64,000 nt of DNA from NCBI RefSeq assembly GCF_016616095.2, contig NZ_CP067089.2:3038001-3102000 (forward strand), in the 5' to 3' direction. Position 1 is the stretch's first letter; each line of letters begins with the position of its first letter. Below the pieces are notes generated by a model. It saw only the letters and a list, made by a program, of their open reading frames with translations, had not been told where the DNA came from and made no database searches. Shown here piece by piece: positions 17,523 through 26,268 of the stretch. This DNA is from Breznakiella homolactica (GTDB taxonomy: Bacteria > Spirochaetota > Spirochaetia > Treponematales > Breznakiellaceae). The translations under genes were made by a program, and so were the position numbers.

Positions 17523-18587
17523 ATGGAAAACGGCAAAAACCTGGAGCTGCTGTATCAGTACGCCTCGGGATACAATTTTACAGCCTTTGCCGAATTATTT
17601 GCAGAACTGGTATCAGCGGTTCCGGCTGAGGAACTTGCGGACGCGTACATGATGCGGGGGCAGATCAAGCTCTTTGCCGCGGATGAATCCTTCCAGAAGG
17701 ATCTGGATACAGCCGGTGATATCCGCGGGGAACCCCGGTTTCCGTGTCTTAACATACAGTGGCAGCCCGGCGGACCGAACCGGTTCGTTGTGTTCAGCAA
17801 AGCGCCGGAAGCGCTGCAGCGTTTTTCGCGGACGCTTCCCCGGGGTTATGAGAAACTCACCTCCTGGTACGGTGAAGCCGGCGGCGGTATGGTCCGCCAG
17901 ATGCAGAGTGAAATCCTTTATTTTTCCGGCAATTTCAGTGACGCGGCGGTTCTTTCCCAGGAGCAGTATGAAAGAAACCGGGAACAAGGTACGGACGCGT
18001 TAATGTCGCTTTATGTACTGTTCCGCTGCTATCTGGCCACCGGCGCCTTTGAAAAGGCAAAACTCTGCATGGCCGAAATGGCGGGCATCGCGGAAGCCCA
18101 TCCTGATTGTATTGATTCCTACGAGGTTATCCGTGACTGGGTTAATCTGACCACCGGCTGGAGCGGGGACACTCCCCGGTTCCATTACGTTCCCAATGGG
18201 GAATCTCTGCCGGTTCTGGAGGACCGGCTGGCGGCAATCAGGAACGGCATTTCCCGGCTGGGCCCTTCGGAGGAACCTTTCGCGGAATTTGCCCGGACCA
18301 GTTATCCGGAATCGTATACTATGCGGCAGTACTATATGGACATCTTTCAATCCATGCACTGGCTGAAGGTAGCGGACCACACCCAGACGGAATTCTATTT
18401 TCTGCGGGCGTATCATGTAGCTGCGGCAAGCGGATTGATAATGCCCTTCGTGGAATACGGCAAACAGATCATACCGCTTCTGCAGCACATCCGGAGCAGC
18501 GGTACTGACTGCCCCGAAGATTGGATATCCATGATCCTCTCCCTTGCCGAACAATATGAAAAATGTCTCAATGTATATAGAATATAG
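17523..18587 (+). CDS. Helical protein resembling the C-terminal arm of MalT/LuxR regulators
   Basis: A 354-residue, mostly alpha-helical cytoplasmic protein. It reads like the TPR-like arm of large LuxR/MalT-family regulators: paired helices with Ala- and Leu-rich faces (MRQMQSEILYFSGNFSDAA, LYVLFRCYLATGAFEKAKL) and the typical end of that arm (ASGLIMPFVEYGKQIIPLL). The ATPase and helix-turn-helix that normally accompany it are missing. The ATG at 17523 has a perfect GGAGG six bases upstream; the open frame extends to a TTG at 17478, which I reject. It leads the run of genes up to 22440. Function unknown; a stand-alone ligand- or protein-binding scaffold is a guess. Confidence 0.6.
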   Translation: MENGKNLELLYQYASGYNFTAFAELFAELVSAVPAEELADAYMMRGQIKLFAADESFQKDLDTAGDIRGEPRFPCLNIQWQPGGPNRFVVFSKAPEALQRFSRTLPRGYEKLTSWYGEAGGGMVRQMQSEILYFSGNFSDAAVLSQEQYERNREQGTDALMSLYVLFRCYLATGAFEKAKLCMAEMAGIAEAHPDCIDSYEVIRDWVNLTTGWSGDTPRFHYVPNGESLPVLEDRLAAIRNGISRLGPSEEPFAEFARTSYPESYTMRQYYMDIFQSMHWLKVADHTQTEFYFLRAYHVAAASGLIMPFVEYGKQIIPLLQHIRSSGTDCPEDWISMILSLAEQYEKCLNVYRI

Positions 18588-18609
18588 GAAATAGGAAAAC
18601 GGAGGCAGC

Positions 18610-19608
18610 ATGCTGGTGGCGGGCACAAAAAAACTTGAAGGAATCGATCCAAAATCCTGGGAACATCCGGCGGACAAAGCGGCGTTAAGTGCCCTCAAAC
18701 AGATGAAAGGCCTCAGTGAACTGATAAAACTGCTCATATCGGTGACCACCGAGCGGTCCCTTAAGCTGATGGCCCTGGCGTCAAGCATTAAGGTCACCGA
18801 AAACCAATACCCCGGGCTGCATACCATAGCCCGGCGTGTGACGGAGATATTCGACTGGGATTACACCCCTGACTTGTTTGTGACCCAGAGCCCTTTCTGG
18901 AACGCGGGGGTCATCGGTGTGCAGGAACCCTTTATAATTATCAACAACGCAATGCTCAACGGCCTTGACGAAAAAGAACTGACCTCCGTGGTGGCCCATG
19001 AAATGGGGCATATCATGAGCGGCCATTCACTGTACAAAACCCTGCTCTGGATGCTGACCAACATATCGCTGCAGGCAATTCCCATGGCCGGGCTGATCGT
19101 CCTGGGAATAAAGGCCGCCCTGTATGAATGGGACCGGAAAAGCGAACTGACCGCCGACAGGGCGGGCCTCCTGGCGGTCCAGGACGGAACTACCAGCTAC
19201 AATCTGCTGATGAAAATGGCCGGGGCGCATAACCCCGGGGATGTAAATCTGAATGAACTGTTCGCGCAGGCCCAGGAATATGAAAGCAAACAGACACTTC
19301 TCGACAGCGCCCATAAATTCCTGAACCAGCTTTGGGAGAGTCACCCCTTTCCGGTGGTCCGCCTGCAGGAATTAAAAGCCTGGGAGGCGTCGGGACAGTA
19401 TAAAAGCATCCTGGAAGGTAATTATATACGGAAAAATTCCGCATCCGGGAATACAGCGGAGGACATTCAGTCGGGATTTGAGTATTATAAGGAATCCTGG
19501 AAAAAGAACGGCGATCCTGTATCGAATTTCGTTAATGATGTCAGCGACGGCCTCGGAAAGGCGGCGGATACCATCAGCGAAAAACTAAAGGATTTTCTGA
19601 ACCAGTAA
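18610..19608 (+). CDS. M48-family zinc metalloprotease
   Basis: A 332-residue peptidase of the M48 (HtpX/Ste24/Oma1-like) family. The zinc site is VVAHEMGHIMSGH, with H130 and H134 as ligands and E131 as catalytic base, and the third ligand is the Glu in SELTADRAG about 48 residues later. Hydrophobic segments around residues 145-170 could lie in the membrane, but there is no N-terminal signal peptide. Family members cut misfolded or membrane proteins. A GGAGG site precedes the ATG. It lies 22 bases after the helical protein, in the same direction as the following ankyrin gene. Confidence 0.9.
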   Translation: MLVAGTKKLEGIDPKSWEHPADKAALSALKQMKGLSELIKLLISVTTERSLKLMALASSIKVTENQYPGLHTIARRVTEIFDWDYTPDLFVTQSPFWNAGVIGVQEPFIIINNAMLNGLDEKELTSVVAHEMGHIMSGHSLYKTLLWMLTNISLQAIPMAGLIVLGIKAALYEWDRKSELTADRAGLLAVQDGTTSYNLLMKMAGAHNPGDVNLNELFAQAQEYESKQTLLDSAHKFLNQLWESHPFPVVRLQELKAWEASGQYKSILEGNYIRKNSASGNTAEDIQSGFEYYKESWKKNGDPVSNFVNDVSDGLGKAADTISEKLKDFLNQ

Positions 19609-19628
19609 ACCAAATACACGGACAGCCT

Positions 19629-20603
19629 ATGGCAGCGAAACACCGTATTGGAATAGCCTTCCTCCTGGTTATAATAAAGGTCCAAATACCGCCAGTATCC
19701 GGCAATGAATTCCGGTGGGAGTTAATCGAAGCCATTGCGGGCAATAATCCCGTAAAATTTGAAAAGACCTTAGAAAACGGCGCCCTGCGGTACACCGATC
19801 AGCGGCTCGCGGTAAACTTTGTCCTCTCTTATTCCAGGGGAGACAATACCCTGACATTCCTCAGAATCTTAAAAAGCCGCGGCATCCATGGTATACCCTT
19901 TGATCTGTATACCGCGGTAAACCTGAACCACAGCGACGAAGTAATAGATTTTCTGCTGGACGACGGAATACTGCCGAACGGGGAAATCGCGCTCACAGCG
20001 GCGGCAAAGCGCAGATTCGCCTATGTCCGGAAATTTGCGGACATGGGAATAGACATAAATTACTCGTATTCCCCGGATAAAGATTACTACGACGGGATGA
20101 CCGTATTGATGTACGCCGCGGAGTCCGGGGACATGGAAACCGTGCGGGTACTCGTGGAACACAAAGCCGATATACACAGGCGATCAAAAAACGGGAGCAC
20201 ACCCTTATTGCTGGCGGAAAAGCACAATCACAAAGAGGTATACGATTATCTCATCGAACAGGGCGCCGCTGACACCGGACCGGCGGAAACAGTCATTGCC
20301 GTTGCCGCCGGAGAAACATCCGACGCCCAGGGTATTTCCGGATTGCTGTATGACGGATCGAAATCCATAACCAGCGGAACGTACCGGCTGCAGGGCGGAA
20401 CCTCTGAAATAAAACTTGAAGGCAGCGGCTCGGCGGGATATGTGTACTACAAAAACAGACAGGGATCAGCGGGGAACGGATTATACTACACCGACGAAAA
20501 TAAACTGGTACTCACCATGGAAGGGGTTGTATTCAGCTACACCGTGGAAAAAACCGGTGTCTTCAGCGGAAACGGTGAGATATGGGTACGGGCCGGCGAC
20601 TGA
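19629..20603 (+). CDS. Secreted ankyrin-repeat protein
   Basis: A 324-residue protein. The first about 25 residues are a weak signal peptide (hydrophobic IGIAFLLVIIKVQIP), which would place it in the periplasm or at the surface. Residues about 80-215 contain ankyrin repeats, the clearest being DGMTVLMYAAESGDMETVRV and NGSTPLLLAEKHNHKEVYDY. The last about 90 residues are a beta-rich region of unknown family. It follows the M48 protease by 20 bases. Ankyrin repeats bind proteins, so it may present or protect a partner; no ribosome binding site is strong. Confidence 0.75.
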   Translation: MAAKHRIGIAFLLVIIKVQIPPVSGNEFRWELIEAIAGNNPVKFEKTLENGALRYTDQRLAVNFVLSYSRGDNTLTFLRILKSRGIHGIPFDLYTAVNLNHSDEVIDFLLDDGILPNGEIALTAAAKRRFAYVRKFADMGIDINYSYSPDKDYYDGMTVLMYAAESGDMETVRVLVEHKADIHRRSKNGSTPLLLAEKHNHKEVYDYLIEQGAADTGPAETVIAVAAGETSDAQGISGLLYDGSKSITSGTYRLQGGTSEIKLEGSGSAGYVYYKNRQGSAGNGLYYTDENKLVLTMEGVVFSYTVEKTGVFSGNGEIWVRAGD

Positions 20604-20686
20604 TCGGCGGTAACGTACAGTCAGCAAGAATCGTACTTTTTGCTGTCCTGCGCCGCCGCTGTACAAGAAATTAGGGGAAAGGGCCA

Positions 20687-21463
20687 ATGGCGGAAAAACT
20701 GAAGGACCATTATAATACCGAATACGCGGAATTCCTGGGTAGAAAAATCAGGACAGTTTACGCGGATTTTCCCGAAAAACAATTCACCGCGTATATAAAA
20801 CAGAATATTAACGGCAAAGAATTTATCGAACGGCAGGATGTTTTTGCCGACGCCCTGGAGCTTACCCTGCCTCCGGAGTACCCGGAAGCCGTCCGTATCT
20901 TTTCCGGTATCCTGGGACCGGAGCTCGAAACCGAAACCGGAATGTTTTCCGACGGCTGGTGGCTGTGGCCCGTGGGCAGATACGTGGAACGGCACGGGAT
21001 ACAGGATATCCCGGTTTCTCTGGCTTTTATAAAGGAGCTGACCAAACGGTTCACCGGCGAATTTGCTCTTCGGCCCCTGCTCGCCCAAAAACCAAAACAG
21101 ATTCTACGGACCGTACAGAAATGGAGCAAAGACAAAAATGTCCATGTACGGCGCTTATCCAGCGAGTGCCTCAGAATACGGCTCCCCTGGGCAAAAAAAA
21201 TCTATATCTTTGCGGATGAGTTTGAAACGTGCAGGGAGATCCTGTCGAACTTGCGGCACGACAAGTCACGGTTCGTCCAGAAAAGCGTAGGGAACAATAT
21301 CAACGACCTGTATAAGGAGTTCCCGGAAAAAGCGGAAGCCATAGTGGAAGAATGGCGGTCGGACAATCCCTCGGAAGCGACCTTATGGATAATCAATCAC
21401 GGTCTCCGAAGCACACGGAAAAAGCAGACAGGTTCCGCAGCGCAAACCCACAAGGAGTTTTGA
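20687..21463 (+). CDS. DNA alkylation repeat (AlkD-like) protein
   Basis: A 258-residue, all-helical HEAT-like protein of the DNA alkylation repeat family, related to AlkC/AlkD glycosylases that remove N3- and N7-alkylated purines. The family hallmarks are the FALRPLL segment, WSKDKNVHVRRLSSE, RIRLPWAKK, and the terminal SVGNNINDLYKEFP and LWIINHGLRSTRKK. The AGGGG ribosome binding site is upstream of the ATG. Its stop overlaps the start of the next gene (TGATG), so the two are translationally coupled. Some members of this family lack glycosylase activity; the catalytic Asp cannot be placed with certainty here. Confidence 0.82.
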   Translation: MAEKLKDHYNTEYAEFLGRKIRTVYADFPEKQFTAYIKQNINGKEFIERQDVFADALELTLPPEYPEAVRIFSGILGPELETETGMFSDGWWLWPVGRYVERHGIQDIPVSLAFIKELTKRFTGEFALRPLLAQKPKQILRTVQKWSKDKNVHVRRLSSECLRIRLPWAKKIYIFADEFETCREILSNLRHDKSRFVQKSVGNNINDLYKEFPEKAEAIVEEWRSDNPSEATLWIINHGLRSTRKKQTGSAAQTHKEF

Positions 21464-22440
21464 TGAAAAAGACCGCCTATCTGCTCATAACCGTACTGCT
21501 CACCGGCTTTCCGGTTTTTGCCCAGGACAAGCAAATTGATATTGAACACTATTCGCTGATAATCAACACCATTCTGCATAACCTGGACATCATAATGGCA
21601 GGGTCCGGGTACAATAAGCATGTGGCCGAAACTTATTCCGTTGCCAGTGAACTCATAAAAAACGGAACCATCGCTCTTCGGATAGATCCTGAGAGCGCTA
21701 CTGTTCTCGGGGGGATGTCCTTCGATTTCAGTGCCGATACCGGAGAAGCGAAACTCGTATTCGGACTGCGGTACCTCGATACCTTCAAAAATGACAGCAG
21801 CATCCATTACGCCATTCTGATGCATGAACTGCGGCACCTCTACGATTATACCGTACAAAGGGACGCGTTTGTTTCCGCGAAACAGGCCAATGATGAAAAA
21901 GAAATTTACTGGTACGAACTGGACGCGATCCGCATTGAGGCGGAATTCATCAAGGAATATTTATCCGGAGAGTATACCCTGAGTAAATTTGAGCAGTACC
22001 TGGTCAACAGCCTCAGCAACGACAACCTGGGTTCAATCTCAATATTTCTGCAGCGGGAAAGCATGGAAATATTTTTCAGCTTTAACAGATGGGAAGAAGA
22101 GTACCGGAAGAACAACGCGGAAAAGGACAGGCTGGTCCGGACAATTATCGATACGGGCAGCCGGCTGCTGGAACGTTACGGGGCGGTGGATCCGTCGAAT
22201 GAGATCGCGTATTACGATGCCTTTATCCGGCTTTCTACTTTCAGAAAATATATGTTCAGATTTCTCCGGGTAAGCAATACGGACCCGAAGGCCACCTGGG
22301 AAAGTGTTTTTTCACAGTATCCCGGAATAGAGTCCCTGAGCGAAGCCATCCTGGAAATACAGAATCGGGACGCGGAGATTCATTTCCAATACCTGATGTC
22401 GGTCATCGATTATTGGGAGGCGGATATTCAGAACCGCTGA
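21463..22440 (+). CDS. Secreted protein with HExxH zinc-protease motif
   Basis: A 325-residue protein of unknown family. Residues 1-20 are a Sec signal peptide (KKTAYLLITVLLTGFPVFA), so it is exported. H121-E-L-R-H125 forms a HExxH zinc motif, and downstream YELDAIRIEAEF offers a Glu that could be the third ligand, suggesting a gluzincin-like peptidase. The open frame begins at 21352, but the ATG at 21463 has an AAGGAG site, gives the signal peptide at the N-terminus and overlaps the previous stop by TGATG. The C-terminal half is helical. It converges with the STAND gene, with 10 bases between. Confidence 0.7.
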   Translation: MKKTAYLLITVLLTGFPVFAQDKQIDIEHYSLIINTILHNLDIIMAGSGYNKHVAETYSVASELIKNGTIALRIDPESATVLGGMSFDFSADTGEAKLVFGLRYLDTFKNDSSIHYAILMHELRHLYDYTVQRDAFVSAKQANDEKEIYWYELDAIRIEAEFIKEYLSGEYTLSKFEQYLVNSLSNDNLGSISIFLQRESMEIFFSFNRWEEEYRKNNAEKDRLVRTIIDTGSRLLERYGAVDPSNEIAYYDAFIRLSTFRKYMFRFLRVSNTDPKATWESVFSQYPGIESLSEAILEIQNRDAEIHFQYLMSVIDYWEADIQNR

Positions 22441-22450
22441 TATTCCGGTT

Positions 22451-25400
22451 TCATGAAGAAGAAGGGCCGCATGCTTTCCGGTATATTTTTTGAATTTCCT
22501 CATTACCGGGATTTGCCGCGGCTAATTTTTCCAGCCGCAATGCGGTGCCTGCCGCATCTTCCCCGCTTTGTTTGCCTAGAAGAAATTCCAAACCCCGGGC
22601 ATAGGCAGTCTGAATATCCTGGTTATCGGGATTGGCTGCCGCAGCCGCTTCCATCAGGTTAATTGTTTCAGCGGATGCGCTTAAATCCTGTTTGCTTAAA
22701 AGAAATGCCAGTCCGTACATATAGTAAGACTGGGCCTCACTATTCCCGGGGTTCGCCGCAGCCGCCGCTTCGGCCGCCGCTATGGCAGCCGTCAAATCTC
22801 CCTTTTCATGGCCGACGGATAAATACAACAAACCTTTTGCATATTCAAATTGGATTTCCCGGTTTGTCGGATTCGCAGCGGCAACCGCGGAAAGACGTGC
22901 CATAGTATCTGCTGCCGGATCCGGCTGCTGTTTTGATAAAAGTCTGAACAATCCATAGGCATAGGCAAACTGGATTTCCTGATTGCCGGGGACATTTGCT
23001 GCCAGGGATTCCACAAATTCAATTGTCTTTTCTCCCTGTTCCATCGGCTGGATATTTACAAGATCAACAAGCCCCTGTATATACCGCAGCAGCAATTTCT
23101 CATTCTCTGGATCTGCCGCGGCGAGTATCCCCAGCATTTTTACGGTTTCTTCTGCATCTTCCAGCGGCTGTTTCCAAGAAAATAAAACTAACCCATGGGC
23201 AAATTCGGCACGGATTTCAGGATTCTCCGGATAATTGATGACCAGGGCTGTCAGTTTCTTAATTGTTTCAGCCATCTGTTCCAGCGGCTGTTCGGCGGCG
23301 AGTTTTCTTAAAATCTGTGCGTAGGTTGCCTGGTTAGCCTGGTTTTGGGGATTTGCCTCCGCAGCCGCTGTCAGCCTTGGAATAGTATCTGCTGCCTTTT
23401 CCGCGTTCTGTCTGTATGCGAGAAAAAATAAACTTTTTGCATATTCAAATTGGATTTCTCCGTTACCGGGGTTCCGTAAGGCCAGCTTTTCTAGCTGTGC
23501 TACGGTTTCGGCCGCCGGATCCTCATCCTGCTGCTGTGAAAGATTGAAGAGCGCCTTTGCGTAATCATGCTGTACTTTCTGATTTTCACTATTCGCTGAC
23601 GCGATTTTCTCGAGATGACTGACAGCTATTATCGCTTTATCTAAACCACGGCCCACAGTAAGATAAAACAGAGCATTCGCATAGAGATGCTGGAGTTTAC
23701 TATTCTCCGGGTGAGCGGCGGCGAGAGTTTCCAATTGAGCTGTAGTCTGCATTGCCGCATCACTACCCTGTTTAGAAACAATAGTAAGCAAACCTCTGGC
23801 AAAGGCTTCCACGATTTCTTTATTCCCGGGATAAGCGGCAGCCAGAACTTCCAACTTCATTACGGCATTAACGGCTGCCGCTGTTTCTTCCGCAAATGAG
23901 AGATTGACTAAGCCCTTCGCAAACTCAAACTGTATCTCTTCATTCCCGGGGTTTTTCACTGCCGCGGCTTCCATCCTCGCTACAGTATTTTTAATTGATT
24001 CCGGATTCTGTTTGTTTAATAAATTGAACAAGCTCCGCACATAGGCAAGCTGTATTGCCGAGTGACCGGGATACCGTGCGGCAAATTTCTCAAGCCTCGC
24101 CACAGTACCCGCTGCGGATTCGGTATCCTGGTTTCCCGACAGATTAACCAGCCCGTTTGCGTAGAGAAGCCGCAGTTCTTCATTCCCGGGATTTGCCGCG
24201 GCTAATTCTTCCAGGCGCGCGGCGACACCCACGGCCGCTTCGGTATCCGGACTGGCGGTAAAATTGAATGAGCCTCTCGCATAGGCAAGCTGCATTTCTT
24301 CATTCTGAGGATACCGGGAAAGAAGTTTTTCAAACCGTTCTTTTGCCGCCTCCCAGTCTTCCGGAGTGCCCTCAAACATGATAGTCGTTAATAAAATGGA
24401 AAACTGTTCTATATTGTTTTCATTTTCAGGAATAAATAACTCCAGCCCGTTTTTAAAGAGCTCTTTATATTGTGGGGCTCCGTAATAATCGAGAATACAC
24501 CGGTAAAGGAAATCCTGAAAACTGCCGCCCGCAGTCCAGAGGCTCTGAATGATTTGGTTCCTGTAATCGCTGAAATGATTTCTGAAAAAATCCAGAACAA
24601 AGACCTCACCGACGAGATCAGGCTCAAGAGGATAAAAAGTACTGTTCTCCGGTATCCGGCTGTACAGTCCCATTGCAATTGTATTCACGGTATCCCTTCC
24701 CCTGGCGCATATATAGTCCTGGGCAAGCCGAAAAGGTCCGGGGAGTTTTGTTTCGGAGACGGATACGGAACCGGCTGCAGTAGCGAAAACAATCAGAAGT
24801 TCAAGATTTTTATACAGCTCCCCGTCGTTTCCGCTGAGAGTCTCCTTCCAGTTTTTTCGGTTCCGTTCAATAATATTTTGCAGAAGTTCAATGAGAGTCG
24901 ATTTATGAAAGTTACCTTCTTCCAGATACGCGCTGGTTACGAAAAGAACCGTCAGCGGATATGATAGATGGCTGTTCATTGCCGTTTCCTCAGCATAGCT
25001 GACAATGGTATCCTTTTCCTCCTCCGAAAGCATCCGGTTTTTGTCTTTCGCGTAGTCGCCGATGAGAAAATAATAATCATCCCTGCTGAGACTTGTCAGT
25101 TCGATTCCCGAACCCTCATTGGAAGTAAAAAAAGTTTCTTTGATTTTTATGGCCCGTTCTCCGGTACCGAAAAAATCCTGGAGCCACTGGGGATATATGA
25201 TTTCTTCGTTTTGAATTTTTATTCCCTGCCGGTCCAGCAGAAGAAGCCGGAGTTTCGGAGGCCGGGATGAACAGCTGCAAATCATTTCATACCAGATACC
25301 CAGAGGTCCGGAAACCGAACCGGCGTAATCCGCTATTAGCAGGAGTCCGCGGTCGTAATCCCATTGCGTAAACCGGGAAAGATTCCGGATATGGCCGGTA

Positions 25401-26158
25401 CTTAGATATACCATCTCCCAGTCAGGTCTGTATTCATTGGCGGTCACAAACGAATGAACCAGTTTGCTTTTCCCGGCGCCGCCGGGTCCGGTAACCGCGG
25501 TGAAGAGTATTTCCCGGGGATCATCAAGGAAGTCACTAAGAAACGCTGTTTCCCGTTCCCGGCCGTAAAAACCGAAGATAGGATTGAGATAATGGAATTC
25601 AATGGCGTTGGCTTTTTTGGGTTCAATCGAATCCACCATCTCCGCAAAAGAACCGGAATACCGTACGCGCCCTTCGAGAAAGGTAATGCGGTTTTCGAGG
25701 CTGCTCACCGTAGTTTTGATAATCCCCTTGATTTCTTCTACAAGAAGATTCTCCTTGAGAAAATCCATATCCTCATCAAAAAGCGAAGATTTCAGGATAT
25801 CAAAAACCATAGCCATGTACTGATAGACAATCCGTTTGCTTTCCGGAGAGGCGGCCTTGGCAGAAAAGTACGCGTTTTGAAGTATATGCTTTTTTATTCT
25901 TTTCCGTTTTTCCTGTTCCGGAATATAGAAATATGAAATGATACTGGAAAAAAGTTCCTTCCGGATAAAATCGTGCAGTCCTTCCGCGTCGATTTCTTCA
26001 CTCCGCGTAAGGGACACGGTTTTTTCCCGGGAGAAACGTTCCACCGCGGATTCGATTTTCTTCCGAATCTGTGCTTTCTTCCGCAGAGAAAAAGCTTTAT
26101 CTTTGATTTTCTCAAAAACGCCGCCGCTTATTGTATCGATCAGGGTATCAATTAACAT
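22451..26158 (-). CDS. STAND-type NTPase with fifteen 40-residue TPR-like repeats
   Basis: About 1235 residues. Residues 1-190 are helical and of unknown family. A RERET segment leads to a P-loop NTPase with Walker A GPGGAGKS at residues 224-231 and a Walker B-like LLLIADYAG, followed by RLLLLDR, the pattern of STAND/AAA signalling ATPases with a sensor array. From about residue 609 to the end there are fifteen complete 40-residue repeats and one partial, with a consensus such as LEKLAAANPGN then EIQFEYAKGLFNL, without one insertion or deletion. The frame is open to a TTG at 26209; I chose the ATG at 26158 because a TATACT -10 box lies at 26198-26203, though no good ribosome binding site is seen. 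By family it would sense a ligand with its repeats and oligomerise. No signal peptide. Confidence 0.85.
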   Translation of the reverse strand: MLIDTLIDTISGGVFEKIKDKAFSLRKKAQIRKKIESAVERFSREKTVSLTRSEEIDAEGLHDFIRKELFSSIISYFYIPEQEKRKRIKKHILQNAYFSAKAASPESKRIVYQYMAMVFDILKSSLFDEDMDFLKENLLVEEIKGIIKTTVSSLENRITFLEGRVRYSGSFAEMVDSIEPKKANAIEFHYLNPIFGFYGRERETAFLSDFLDDPREILFTAVTGPGGAGKSKLVHSFVTANEYRPDWEMVYLSTGHIRNLSRFTQWDYDRGLLLIADYAGSVSGPLGIWYEMICSCSSRPPKLRLLLLDRQGIKIQNEEIIYPQWLQDFFGTGERAIKIKETFFTSNEGSGIELTSLSRDDYYFLIGDYAKDKNRMLSEEEKDTIVSYAEETAMNSHLSYPLTVLFVTSAYLEEGNFHKSTLIELLQNIIERNRKNWKETLSGNDGELYKNLELLIVFATAAGSVSVSETKLPGPFRLAQDYICARGRDTVNTIAMGLYSRIPENSTFYPLEPDLVGEVFVLDFFRNHFSDYRNQIIQSLWTAGGSFQDFLYRCILDYYGAPQYKELFKNGLELFIPENENNIEQFSILLTTIMFEGTPEDWEAAKERFEKLLSRYPQNEEMQLAYARGSFNFTASPDTEAAVGVAARLEELAAANPGNEELRLLYANGLVNLSGNQDTESAAGTVARLEKFAARYPGHSAIQLAYVRSLFNLLNKQNPESIKNTVARMEAAAVKNPGNEEIQFEFAKGLVNLSFAEETAAAVNAVMKLEVLAAAYPGNKEIVEAFARGLLTIVSKQGSDAAMQTTAQLETLAAAHPENSKLQHLYANALFYLTVGRGLDKAIIAVSHLEKIASANSENQKVQHDYAKALFNLSQQQDEDPAAETVAQLEKLALRNPGNGEIQFEYAKSLFFLAYRQNAEKAADTIPRLTAAAEANPQNQANQATYAQILRKLAAEQPLEQMAETIKKLTALVINYPENPEIRAEFAHGLVLFSWKQPLEDAEETVKMLGILAAADPENEKLLLRYIQGLVDLVNIQPMEQGEKTIEFVESLAANVPGNQEIQFAYAYGLFRLLSKQQPDPAADTMARLSAVAAANPTNREIQFEYAKGLLYLSVGHEKGDLTAAIAAAEAAAAANPGNSEAQSYYMYGLAFLLSKQDLSASAETINLMEAAAAANPDNQDIQTAYARGLEFLLGKQSGEDAAGTALRLEKLAAANPGNEEIQKIYRKACGPSSS
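22454..24334 (-). repeat. In-frame tandem repeat region, 120-bp period
   Basis: Encodes the fifteen full repeats and one partial repeat of 40 residues of the STAND protein. Each has the NPGN-type turn, a helix ending in YAKGL and a second helix with Ala-rich face. Unit length is constant while the residues differ, so the array is old, not a recent DNA expansion. Confidence 0.85.
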
Positions 26159-26197
26159 ACAACCATACCGAATCATAGACTTATGGAAAATTAAATT

Positions 26198-26203
26198 AGT
26201 ATA
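26198..26203 (-). promoter_or_regulatory. Putative -10 box of the STAND gene
   Basis: TATACT on the minus strand, 40 bases before the chosen ATG. No convincing -35 box is seen at the right distance. The spacer to the VWA gene is about 110 bases, so read-through from the upstream operon is also possible. Confidence 0.35.
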
Positions 26204-26268
26204 CCACAAATTTCCGGAAATACATCATTAAATGAATGAATACTATACAAACCGGCTGCGGATATTTT

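Noticed and set aside
22454..24334. Repeats read as a CRISPR array
   Set aside because: The periodicity is in an open reading frame with 120-base units that differ in sequence; there are no short identical repeats with unique spacers.
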